From positions 1 through 43,785 of the IMG/VR virus record IMGVR_UViG_3300025789_000069: a stretch of 43,785 bases of DNA; one strand, given 5' to 3'. The notes under the pieces are model-generated. The model saw nothing but the letters and a program-made list of their open reading frames with translations. It had not been told where the DNA came from and did not search any database. Position 1 is the first letter of the stretch; each line of letters opens with the position of its first letter. The translations under genes and the position numbers were made by a program. This document shows positions 37,655 to 43,785 of the stretch, piece after piece. This DNA is from a virus.

Positions 37655-38302
37655 ATGTCAGATATTATTTTGTTGTCAGATGTTCGTTTGTCTTTCCCCC
37701 ACTTGGTCGAGCCCCAAAAGCAAGTCAATGAACAAACGGGTCAAACCCGTGTGTCCTACAACTGCGAGTTCATCATGCCCCAAGAGCACCCTGGTTTCCA
37801 GGCGTTCTTCAAGCGCTACGGTGAGCTGGCCTTGGACAAGTGGAAGGAGCACGCCAACACCGTGATGGGAATGATCCAGAACGATAGCAAGACCCGCTGC
37901 TTTGGTCGTGGTGAAGAGAAGGTCAACAAGAAAACTTTCCAACCCTACGACGGCTACGCTGGCAACGTGTTCATCACGGCTGGCCGGGACCAAGCTCCCC
38001 AGATCATCGAGGCCAACGGCCAACCGATCGATCCCACCAACACCATGGCTTACCAGATGCTGACTCGTAAGATGTATGGCGGCTGTCGAGTCAACGCCGC
38101 GGTCAAGCCTTGGATTCAGGACAACAAACATGGCCGCGGCATCCGTTGCGACCTGATCGCTGTCCAGTTCTTCAAGGATGACACCCCGTTCGGCGAAGGT
38201 TCTGTCGATGCGTCTAACTTGTTCGGCGCTGTTTCCAACCCTGCCCAAGCTATCCCCTCACCCGGCGGCATGGGTCTGCCACCTTTCATGACTGGAGTCT
38301 AA
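37655..38302 (+). CDS. DUF2815 ssDNA-binding protein
   Basis: A 215-residue protein of the DUF2815 family. It has L-S-D-V-R-L-S-F-P-H-L, Y-N-C-E-F-I-M-P, then G-N-V-F-I-T-A-G and C-D-L-I-A-V-Q-F-F-K-D-D. Members are phage ssDNA-binding proteins with an OB-like fold and usually sit beside DUF2800, as here. It would coat single strands during replication and recombination. The C-terminal 25 residues are flexible (P-S-P-G-G-M-G), as in other SSBs, though not clearly acidic. Confidence 0.85.
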   Translation: MSDIILLSDVRLSFPHLVEPQKQVNEQTGQTRVSYNCEFIMPQEHPGFQAFFKRYGELALDKWKEHANTVMGMIQNDSKTRCFGRGEEKVNKKTFQPYDGYAGNVFITAGRDQAPQIIEANGQPIDPTNTMAYQMLTRKMYGGCRVNAAVKPWIQDNKHGRGIRCDLIAVQFFKDDTPFGEGSVDASNLFGAVSNPAQAIPSPGGMGLPPFMTGV

Positions 38303-38303
38303 G

Positions 38304-38492
38304 ATGATTTTTAATTTCTCACACACCGACATCGAGCTGCGCGAAGTGATCCAGGCTCTCGAGCACAAAATCCAAACCTTGCAGACCCTGTTGCAAAAGA
38401 TGGTAAACGAGGCCAACGTGCAAGCAGCACCCGCGATTGCACAGCAGACCGCTGAGCCAGCTGCTGAAGAGTCGCACGGCGGCTCGATCTAA
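38304..38492 (+). CDS. Small coiled-coil protein
   Basis: A 62-residue protein. Residues 10-36 form a leucine-rich coiled coil (I-Q-A-L-E-H-K-I-Q-T-L-Q-T-L-L), the rest is an Ala/Gln/Glu-rich tail. The ATG is one base past the SSB stop, so it is co-translated. It may be an oligomerisation partner of the SSB or nuclease; I do not recognise a family. Confidence 0.6.
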   Translation: MIFNFSHTDIELREVIQALEHKIQTLQTLLQKMVNEANVQAAPAIAQQTAEPAAEESHGGSI

Positions 38493-38496
38493 GAGT

Positions 38497-38690
38497 ATGG
38501 GGGCTGTTAAGCCAGCATTCGAGGATGTCGACACAGGGAATTTTCTGGCTTTCTGCCCTGTCTAGCTGAAGACCAAATCGAGGTCCCCACCTTTAATCGG
38601 GGGAAACTGTTGATCGGATATGTGGGTGCGCCCGGTACAGCGCCGCCGATGACACGAGTACCCCACCTTTTGAGTAAAAGTAATGAGTAA
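38497..38690 (+). other. Possible frameshifted small gene or structured leader before polymerase
   Basis: Between the coiled-coil gene and the polymerase, one frame reads ATG at 38497 through G-A-V-K-P-A-F-E-D-V-D-T-G to a TAG at 38563-38565. The -1 frame then reads C-L-A-E-D-Q-I-E-V-P-T-F-N, through L-L-I-G-Y-V-G-A-P-G-T, to TAA at 38690, overlapping the polymerase start by eight bases. Together they look like one protein of about 64 residues broken by a one-base loss. The same bases also fold into several short hairpins (GGCU/AGCC, ACAGGG/CCCUGU, GACC/GGUC, GUGGG/CCCAC), so an RNA leader is the alternative. Confidence 0.4.
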
Positions 38691-40521
38691 TGATTTTGTC
38701 TATGACTGCGAAACCTATCCCAACGTGTTCACGCTGGCGGTGGAACATGCCCAAGCACCTCTCCACTGGCTGTTCGAGATCTCAGACCTACGCAATGACA
38801 GTCGTGAGATCGTTGCGTTCCTACAGTACCTCAAGCAGACCAACTCGCGCATGGTCGGCTTTAACAACCTGGGGTTCGATTATCCCATCCTACACACCCT
38901 GATCCGCATGGGTTACAGCGACGCCAAGACCCTGTACGACAAGGCCCAGGCGATCTTTGACTCTCAAGACGACGAGAACAAGTGGTCGCACCAGGTCAAG
39001 CCCACCGAGCGTTACGTCGAGCAGCTGGACTTGTACAAGATCCACCACTTCGACAACAAGGCCAGGTCCACCGGCCTGAAGGCCCTCGAGTTCAACATGC
39101 GCTCAGACAGCATCGAGGACCTGCCGTTCAAGCCCGGCACGGTGCTTACTCCCGAGCAGCTGACCGTGCTCAAGCAGTACAACCGGCACGATGTCGCGGA
39201 GACCAAGAAGTTCATGCACGTCACCTCGGACATGATCAAGTTTCGCGAGAAGCTGTGCGCGCTTTACCCAGGCCGCGACTGGATCAACTACAACGACACC
39301 AAGATCGGCAAAGAGTTTTTCACCATGAAGCTCGAGGAGGCCGGTGTGCCCTGCTTTGACTACAGTGACAAGGGCCGCACACCCCGCCAGACCAAGCGGC
39401 CGGTCATCCACCTGAAGGATGCCATCCTGCCCTGGATCACGTTTAAGAGCCCCGAGTTCACTCGGGTGCTGGAGTGGTTCAAGCAGCAGTCAATCACAGA
39501 AACGAAGGGAGTTTTCAATGACATCGTCGCACGTGTCAACGGGTTTGATTTTGTATTTGGTCTTGGTGGTATACACGGTTCAGTTGAGAGCGAGGTCATC
39601 GAGTCAGATGGAGAAAACCTTATCGTCGATTTGGACGTTTCTTCTTACTACCCTAATCTCGCTATCGCTAATGGCTTCTACCCAGCCCACCTTGGAACCA
39701 CCTTCGTCGACATCTACCGCAACCTCTACGAGCAGCGCAAGACATACCCCAAAGCCAGCGCGGAAAACGCGATGCTCAAACTCGCACTCAACGGGGTCTA
39801 CGGGGACAGCAACAACCAATTCTCGGTGTTCTACGACCCACTCTTCACGATGAGCATCACGCTCAACGGCCAGCTGCTGCTGTGCCTGTTGGCTGAGCTG
39901 ATCATGGAGTGGACCGATGCCCAGATCATCCAGGTGAACACGGACGGCATGACCGTTCGCATCCCGCGGGGCCAGCTCGAGGACCTGAGAAAGACCCGCG
40001 TTCAGTGGGAAGCCATGACCAAGCTCCAGCTCGAAGAGGCGCTTTACAAAGCCATGATGATCCGCGACGTGAACAACTACCTGGCAGTCTATGAGAGCGG
40101 CAAGGTCAAGCGCAAGGGAGCCTACGAGTACGAGATGGACTGGCATCAAAACGCCGGTGCTTTGGTGGTCCCCAAGGTGACAGAGAAGGTGCTGACCGAG
40201 GGCGCGCCGATCCGCCAGACCGTGGAGCAGTGGCCAGAGATCATGGACTTCATGCTCCGGGCCAAGGTTCCCCGCTCGAGTTATCTCCAGTGGGGTGAGC
40301 AGCAGGTGCAAAACATCAGCCGCTACTACGTGGCCAAGGGTGGCAAGACCCTGACCAAGTGGATGCCCCCGCTGGCCAAGGACCCGACCAAGTGGCGCGC
40401 AATTGGCATCGAGGCCGGGTGGACCGTGCAGGTCTGCAACGACATTCGAGATGCTGTGCTGCCAATAGATTTTGACTATTACGTAAAGGAAGTGGAGGCG
40501 TTATGTCTGGGACTCGCGTGA
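38683..40521 (+). CDS. Family B DNA polymerase with 3'-5' exonuclease
   Basis: A compact 612-residue polymerase. The exonuclease domain has D8-C-E10, N61-x3-F65-D66, and Y166-N-R-H-D170. The polymerase domain has motif A D318-V-S-S-Y-Y-P, motif B K366-L-A-L-N-G-V-Y-G374, and motif C V-N-T-D421-G in place of the usual D-T-D. The metal-binding Asp is kept and the first Asp is Asn. Both proofreading and synthesis should work. It would copy the phage genome using primers from the primase-helicase. No priming domain for terminal proteins is evident. The start has only a weak ribosome site (GAG) and overlaps the preceding reading frame. Confidence 0.9.
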   Translation: MSNDFVYDCETYPNVFTLAVEHAQAPLHWLFEISDLRNDSREIVAFLQYLKQTNSRMVGFNNLGFDYPILHTLIRMGYSDAKTLYDKAQAIFDSQDDENKWSHQVKPTERYVEQLDLYKIHHFDNKARSTGLKALEFNMRSDSIEDLPFKPGTVLTPEQLTVLKQYNRHDVAETKKFMHVTSDMIKFREKLCALYPGRDWINYNDTKIGKEFFTMKLEEAGVPCFDYSDKGRTPRQTKRPVIHLKDAILPWITFKSPEFTRVLEWFKQQSITETKGVFNDIVARVNGFDFVFGLGGIHGSVESEVIESDGENLIVDLDVSSYYPNLAIANGFYPAHLGTTFVDIYRNLYEQRKTYPKASAENAMLKLALNGVYGDSNNQFSVFYDPLFTMSITLNGQLLLCLLAELIMEWTDAQIIQVNTDGMTVRIPRGQLEDLRKTRVQWEAMTKLQLEEALYKAMMIRDVNNYLAVYESGKVKRKGAYEYEMDWHQNAGALVVPKVTEKVLTEGAPIRQTVEQWPEIMDFMLRAKVPRSSYLQWGEQQVQNISRYYVAKGGKTLTKWMPPLAKDPTKWRAIGIEAGWTVQVCNDIRDAVLPIDFDYYVKEVEALCLGLA

Positions 40522-40688
40522 AGGATGCACCGTATTTTGAAACTTGGAGCCATGAAAACCTGGCCAAGTTCGCCAAAGAACAGTACGAGCAAAACATTGC
40601 TCTGAACGAGGCGCTGGCTCAGCTGCGCCTTGACCTGAAAGACGCCATCAAATTAATGAGAGAAGCCAATGCTAGAAAAACAGATTGA
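40503..40688 (+). CDS. Small helical protein between polymerase and nuclease
   Basis: A 61-residue helical protein (F-E-T-W-S-H-E-N-L-A-K-F-A-K-E-Q, then L-A-Q-L-R-L-D-L-K-D-A-I-K). It overlaps the polymerase end by 19 bases and the nuclease start by 20. No known domain. The tight overlaps at both ends support a real gene and common translation. Confidence 0.65.
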   Translation: MSGTRVKDAPYFETWSHENLAKFAKEQYEQNIALNEALAQLRLDLKDAIKLMREANARKTD

Positions 40689-40950
40689 AGGCGCTGTCTG
40701 CGACTACGCCAAGGCCAAGGGCATCCTGGCCTACAAGTTCACCTCACCCGCTCGAGCTGCTGTGCCTGACCGCCTGTTCATCACACCTCGGGGCACGTTC
40801 TGGTTCTGCGAGTTCAAGCGCACGGGAGCCAAGGCCACCGAAGCTCAGCAGCGTGAGCACGACAAGCTGCGTATGCACAACGTCAACGTGTTCGTGATTG
40901 ACAGCGTGCAAGAAGGCAAGTACATGGTTGATTTGATGGGTGCGTCTTAA
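40669..40950 (+). CDS. VRR-NUC nuclease
   Basis: A 93-residue nuclease. The VRR-NUC signature is visible: V-P-D34-R-L-F-I, then F-C-E48-F-K50, and a Q-Q-R-E-H-D-K-L segment typical of the family. These enzymes cut branched DNA such as Holliday junctions and flaps, and phages often carry a stand-alone copy near the replication helicase, where it would resolve junctions before packaging. Its stop shares one base with the helicase start (TAATG). Confidence 0.88.
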   Translation: MLEKQIEGAVCDYAKAKGILAYKFTSPARAAVPDRLFITPRGTFWFCEFKRTGAKATEAQQREHDKLRMHNVNVFVIDSVQEGKYMVDLMGAS

Positions 40951-42356
40951 TGCTGACACCTAACTTACTCCACGACTACCAAAAGAAGGCGGTCAACTTC
41001 CAGTGCACCCACCCTAACTCGATGCTGTGGCTCGACATGGGTCTGGGCAAGACCGTGATCACCCTGACCAGCATGGCGCACCTGATCCGCACTCAGTTTC
41101 TAAAAGGCGTCCTGATCGTGGCTCCGATCCGGGTCATCCGGCTGGTCTGGCGTCAAGAGGCTGTGAAGTGGGAGCACACCAAGCACCTGCGATTCAGCAT
41201 GGTCATGGGCAACAAGGACCAGCGCACCAGGTCTTTGCTGCGCGAGGCCGACATCTACCTGATCAACTACGAGAACCTCAAGTGGCTATCGGAGACCCTG
41301 CACACCTATTTCGTCAGCAAGGGCAAAGAGATGCCCTTCACCGGCATCGTGTGGGACGAGATCAGCAAGATGAAAAACAGCGCCACAGACCGGGTCAAGG
41401 CGACCAAGAAGATCCTGGACAAGTTCGTCTGGACCACTGGGCTCACCGGCACACCGGCCAGCAACGGCTACAAGGATCTGCATGGTCAGTTCTTGGTCGT
41501 GGACCGGGGCATCCGTTTGGGCACATCGAAGACGGCTTTCCGCACCCGGTTCTACCACAAGGTCGGGCCGTTCAAGGAGGTGGCCTTTGCTGACACCGAG
41601 GAGACCATCAAGAAGTTGATCGGCGACATCACACTCGAGATGAGCGCGGAGGACTACAACCCGCTGCCCGACCTCATGGTCAACAACGTGGAGATCGAGA
41701 TGCCCGAGGCGCTGCGGTCCAAATACGACTCGATGGAGCGGGAGTTCTTCCTTCGCATGGACAGCGGCGCGGAGGTGGAGATGTTCAACCAGGCGTCTCT
41801 TACCAACAAGTGCCTCCAATTCTCCAATGGAGCCATGTACCCGGTGGCCGGGATGCCCATGTGGGAAGCGATCCATGATTTGAAGCTCGAAGCCCTTGAG
41901 GAGATTATTGACGAGGCCCAGGGCTCACCGATCCTGTGCGCCTATGCTTACCGGTCCGATGCCGAGCGCATCATGACCAAGTTCAAAAACCTGCGCCCGA
42001 TCAACCTGACCGAGTGCAAGAGCGAGAAGGATCTGAACAATGCCATGACCCGCTGGAAGGGCGGTGACTGTGCGTTGATGATCGGTCACCCGGCGTCGAT
42101 GGGTCACGGCATCGATGGGTTACAGAAAAATGGCCACATTCTCGTGTGGTTTGGGCTCAACTGGAGCTTAGACCTGTACGAGCAGTTCAACGCCCGTGTG
42201 CGGCGTCAGGGCCAAGGAGCACCTGTCATTTGCCATCGCATTCTGATGCAGAAAACCCTGGATCAGGCTCAAGCGTTGGCACTTGACGACAAGGCGCAGA
42301 CCCAAGCGGGTCTCAGAAATGCAATCAAGCAATACAGACAGTCAAAAGGAGTTTAG
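40950..42356 (+). CDS. SNF2-type DNA helicase
   Basis: A 468-residue SF2 helicase. Motif I is L-D-M-G-L-G-K34-T, motif Ia V-A-P-I-R-V-I, motif II I-V-W-D136-E137-I-S, motif III L-T-G-T-P-A (165-170), and the C-terminal domain has G-H-P-A-S-M-G-H-G and motif VI Q-F-N-A-R-V-R-R-Q-G-Q. The set is typical of phage SNF2 helicases that remodel protein-DNA complexes or drive branch migration. It follows the VRR-NUC gene directly, a pairing found in many phages. Confidence 0.9.
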   Translation: MLTPNLLHDYQKKAVNFQCTHPNSMLWLDMGLGKTVITLTSMAHLIRTQFLKGVLIVAPIRVIRLVWRQEAVKWEHTKHLRFSMVMGNKDQRTRSLLREADIYLINYENLKWLSETLHTYFVSKGKEMPFTGIVWDEISKMKNSATDRVKATKKILDKFVWTTGLTGTPASNGYKDLHGQFLVVDRGIRLGTSKTAFRTRFYHKVGPFKEVAFADTEETIKKLIGDITLEMSAEDYNPLPDLMVNNVEIEMPEALRSKYDSMEREFFLRMDSGAEVEMFNQASLTNKCLQFSNGAMYPVAGMPMWEAIHDLKLEALEEIIDEAQGSPILCAYAYRSDAERIMTKFKNLRPINLTECKSEKDLNNAMTRWKGGDCALMIGHPASMGHGIDGLQKNGHILVWFGLNWSLDLYEQFNARVRRQGQGAPVICHRILMQKTLDQAQALALDDKAQTQAGLRNAIKQYRQSKGV

Positions 42357-42358
42357 TC

Positions 42359-42544
42359 ATGGAAATTAACGACACCACCCGATGCTATCCCCGCACCCTC
42401 GAGGAAGCATTCCCCTGGGAGCCCAAGAACGCTGAATGGATCGAGAAGTTCGAGGTGCAGCCGCTCGACTACAGCGAATATGTGATCCTTGCTTGTGCGA
42501 CCATTGTGCTGTTGTGCACACTGGTTCTTGTTTGGAGGTTGTGA
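42359..42544 (+). CDS. Small tail-anchored membrane protein
   Basis: A 61-residue protein with a polar N-terminal part (Y-P-R-T-L-E-E-A-F-P-W-E-P) and one C-terminal transmembrane helix (about residues 40-59). AGGAG lies seven bases before the ATG, inside the helicase stop region. It could anchor a replication factor or alter the host membrane; neither can be decided. The stop shares one base with the next start (TGATG). Confidence 0.65.
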   Translation: MEINDTTRCYPRTLEEAFPWEPKNAEWIEKFEVQPLDYSEYVILACATIVLLCTLVLVWRL

Positions 42545-42831
42545 TGAAAACCAAAGAAGCACTGGCACAACCAGAGCCTGAGCCGGTGGCATACCGATAC
42601 CAAATGCCAGTTGGGGATGGCCATTGGGTTTGGAACTATTGCACATACCCAGACAACAAAGATGACCCATGTTGCGAACCCCTTTACACCCACCCAAAGG
42701 GATGGGTCGGGCTGACGGATGAGGAAACTATGCAAACATGGGAGGGCATCGTTAAATATACGGCGGGTGAAATGCGAGTAAAAGATTTTGCCCAAGCCAT
42801 CGAAGCCAAACTCAAGGAGAAGAACACATGA
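42544..42831 (+). CDS. Small modular protein with L-T-D-E-E domain, copy 1
   Basis: A 95-residue protein. It has E-A-L-A-Q-P-E-P-E-P-V-A-Y, then P-L-Y-T-H-P, G-W-V-G-L-T-D-E-E, and a helical end F-A-Q-A-I-E-A-K-L-K-E-K-N-T. Proteins with P-L-Y-T-H-P and L-T-D-E-E are common among small accessory genes of phages in this host range, function unknown. It is a paralogue of the next gene, sharing three DNA segments. I chose ATG 42544, overlapping the previous stop, with GGAGG just upstream. Confidence 0.72.
   Translation: MKTKEALAQPEPEPVAYRYQMPVGDGHWVWNYCTYPDNKDDPCCEPLYTHPKGWVGLTDEETMQTWEGIVKYTAGEMRVKDFAQAIEAKLKEKNT
42802..42831 (+). repeat. 30-base direct repeat with 43239-43268
   Basis: The last codons of copy 1, including the AAGGAG ribosome site and the ATGA overlap into the next gene, are identical to 43239-43268 at the end of copy 2. 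Two further segments repeat: 42702-42727 with 43154-43179 (one mismatch) and 42553-42567 with 42969-42983. Confidence 0.92.
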
Positions 42832-43268
42832 CTAAAGACGAAGCCCTACGCTTGGCGTTGGATGCGTTGGAGAACCTATTTGGCACTCCACCTACTCAAT
42901 GGGGTGGAGATGTGGCTGTATGGCGATTAGGCGGTTCATATCGGACGCAACAAGCCATCGCCGCCATTAAAGAAGCACTGGCAGCACCTGTGCAGGAGCC
43001 TGTGGGGTGGATAAGCAACAAAGACTTTGAACCCATCAGAATCAGGATTATGCAAGAGGCTTATGAACTTGCAGACAACAATGACCCTGAAGGCTACAAC
43101 GCAATCAAAGTAATGTGTGGGGATGTTCAAAAAATGTTGTCACCACAGCGCACATGGGTAGGGCTGACGGATGAGGAAATACAAGAATGCTTACAAGGTT
43201 TGCCAACACAGACCATTGATGTTTACGCAAGACGCATTGAAGCCAAACTCAAGGAGAAGAACACATGA
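42828..43268 (+). CDS. Small modular protein with L-T-D-E-E domain, copy 2
   Basis: A 146-residue protein with an added N-terminal helical part (A-L-R-L-A-L-D-A-L-E-N-L-F-G) and then the same modules as the preceding gene: K-E-A-L-A, E-P-V, W-V-G-L-T-D-E-E, and I-E-A-K-L-K-E-K-N-T. The middle differs (E-L-A-D-N-N-D-P-E-G-Y). The start overlaps the previous stop (ATGA) and AAGGAG lies ahead of it. Modular gain and loss of pieces seems ongoing here. Confidence 0.72.
   Translation: MTKDEALRLALDALENLFGTPPTQWGGDVAVWRLGGSYRTQQAIAAIKEALAAPVQEPVGWISNKDFEPIRIRIMQEAYELADNNDPEGYNAIKVMCGDVQKMLSPQRTWVGLTDEEIQECLQGLPTQTIDVYARRIEAKLKEKNT
43239..43268 (+). repeat. 30-base direct repeat, second copy
   Basis: It is identical to 42802-42831 and carries the ribosome site and start of the following gene. 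Recombination between the two copies would delete one gene cleanly and keep translation coupling. Confidence 0.92.
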
Positions 43269-43543
43269 GACCCAAAGGCCCAGATAGAACGCTGCTGCAC
43301 TTGTCGATCCCGAGTCACATCAGGCAGCGCCTAGACAATATACTGTGGGACCCCTTGGAGAACCGAGTGCCGGTGGGGGCTTACTCGAACTTCTTCATCG
43401 AGCGGATCGAGGAGTACACCAACTGGGACATGATCCCCTTGGAGCAGTTTGGCTTCGAGGAAGACGACTATGTCGCAGGCCCCAAAAACACCATTTTGAA
43501 ACTTGAAGCCATGTTTACCAAGGCATTAGAAAGAAACTCATGA
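43265..43543 (+). CDS. Small hypothetical protein
   Basis: A 92-residue protein. The opening T-L-L-H-L-S-I-P-S-H-I-R-Q-R-L-D-N-I-L resembles the strand and first helix of ribbon-helix-helix proteins, with a longer insert before F-F-I-E-R-I-E-E-Y. It may be a DNA-binding protein, though the match is weak. Both ends overlap neighbours by four bases (ATGA). Confidence 0.6.
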   Translation: MRPKGPDRTLLHLSIPSHIRQRLDNILWDPLENRVPVGAYSNFFIERIEEYTNWDMIPLEQFGFEEDDYVAGPKNTILKLEAMFTKALERNS

Positions 43544-43746
43544 ACGTCGCATCCTGCAACAGCTGCAAATTCCGTCAAGACGATGAATGCCATCGTTACC
43601 CGCCTCAGACCACTGTGGTCATGATTCCCACCAAGACCGCGCTGTCGGGTATGCAACTTCAGCCGTCACCCGTGGCAGCCTTCCCCAACATCGGGGAAGA
43701 CTCCTGGTGCGGCGAGTACTCGGTTAAGCTATCCCTATCATCTTGA
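43540..43746 (+). CDS. Small zinc-binding protein
   Basis: A 68-residue protein. C-N-S-C-K-F-R-Q, then C-H-R-Y-P-P, and W-C-G-E-Y give a four-Cys arrangement (C-x2-C, C, C) that can bind zinc. Small proteins ending in W-C-G-E and with C-x-R-x-P-P are widespread in phages and bacteria, function unknown. It is the last gene of the plus-strand operon, and its 3' part recurs at 1-97. It overlaps the convergent endolysin gene by 23 bases. Confidence 0.75.
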   Translation: MNVASCNSCKFRQDDECHRYPPQTTVVMIPTKTALSGMQLQPSPVAAFPNIGEDSWCGEYSVKLSLSS

Positions 43747-43785
43747 GCGCGCGGCCCTGAACTTTTTCGGCACGGGCCAACCAGC
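43650..43785. repeat. Terminal redundancy, right copy
   Basis: Matches 1-136 with three mismatches near the left edge (43650, 43656, 43659); the last 126 bases are exact. It marks the closing point of the genome. Confidence 0.9.

Overview
This window is a complete, or nearly complete, genome of a tailed double-stranded DNA phage. Its last 136 bases repeat its first 136 (126 of them exactly), so the molecule closes into a circle or is circularly permuted. The tail machinery looks short and P22-like: a large portal, a gp4-like adaptor, a gp10-like hub, three ejection-type proteins, and no tape measure, sheath or tail tube. That suggests podovirus morphology. Promoters resemble the bacterial sigma70 type, Shine-Dalgarno sites are common and GC content is moderate to high. 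Gene style recalls phages of Burkholderiales and other freshwater Proteobacteria; the host is an inference. I see no integrase, excisionase, tRNA, phage RNA polymerase or CRISPR array, so a lytic lifestyle is likelier.

Layout. (1) 29283 down to 75, minus strand: the late module. In transcription order it holds the small terminase, five small proteins, the large terminase, portal, a GroES-like protein, scaffold, major capsid protein, head or tail accessory proteins, tail spikes and fibres, gp4-like and gp10-like tail proteins, another long fibre, three ejection proteins, a PurD-like ATP-grasp enzyme and a lysis cassette. The lysis cassette has membrane proteins, a holin, an i-spanin with an o-spanin nested in another frame, and a GH108-type endolysin. 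A terminator directly followed by a promoter separates the capsid gene from the tail genes. (2) 29284-30104: a control region of about 820 bases with repeated operator-like sites and a large inverted repeat. (3) 30105-33231, plus strand: early genes, mostly small and of unknown function, with one Xre-type regulator. (4) 35578 down to 33116, minus strand: one primase-helicase gene. (5) 35737-43746, plus strand: a ribbon-helix-helix protein, then replication and recombination genes (Cas4-like nuclease, DUF2815 ssDNA-binding protein, family B DNA polymerase, VRR-NUC nuclease, SNF2-type helicase) and a tail of small accessory genes.

How it fits together. Two divergent control regions (29.3-30.1 kb and 35.6-35.7 kb) separate the blocks. 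Both contain the core ATTGACTC, so one regulator could read both. The 35.6 kb region appears to make a short antisense RNA, with its own promoter and terminator, against the leader of the primase-helicase mRNA; this resembles the logic of lambda OOP RNA. The replication block supplies template unwinding, primer synthesis, polymerase, nuclease and ssDNA binding, so the phage probably replicates with its own core enzymes while using host RNA polymerase. Genes are tightly packed, with many ATGA and TGATG overlaps.
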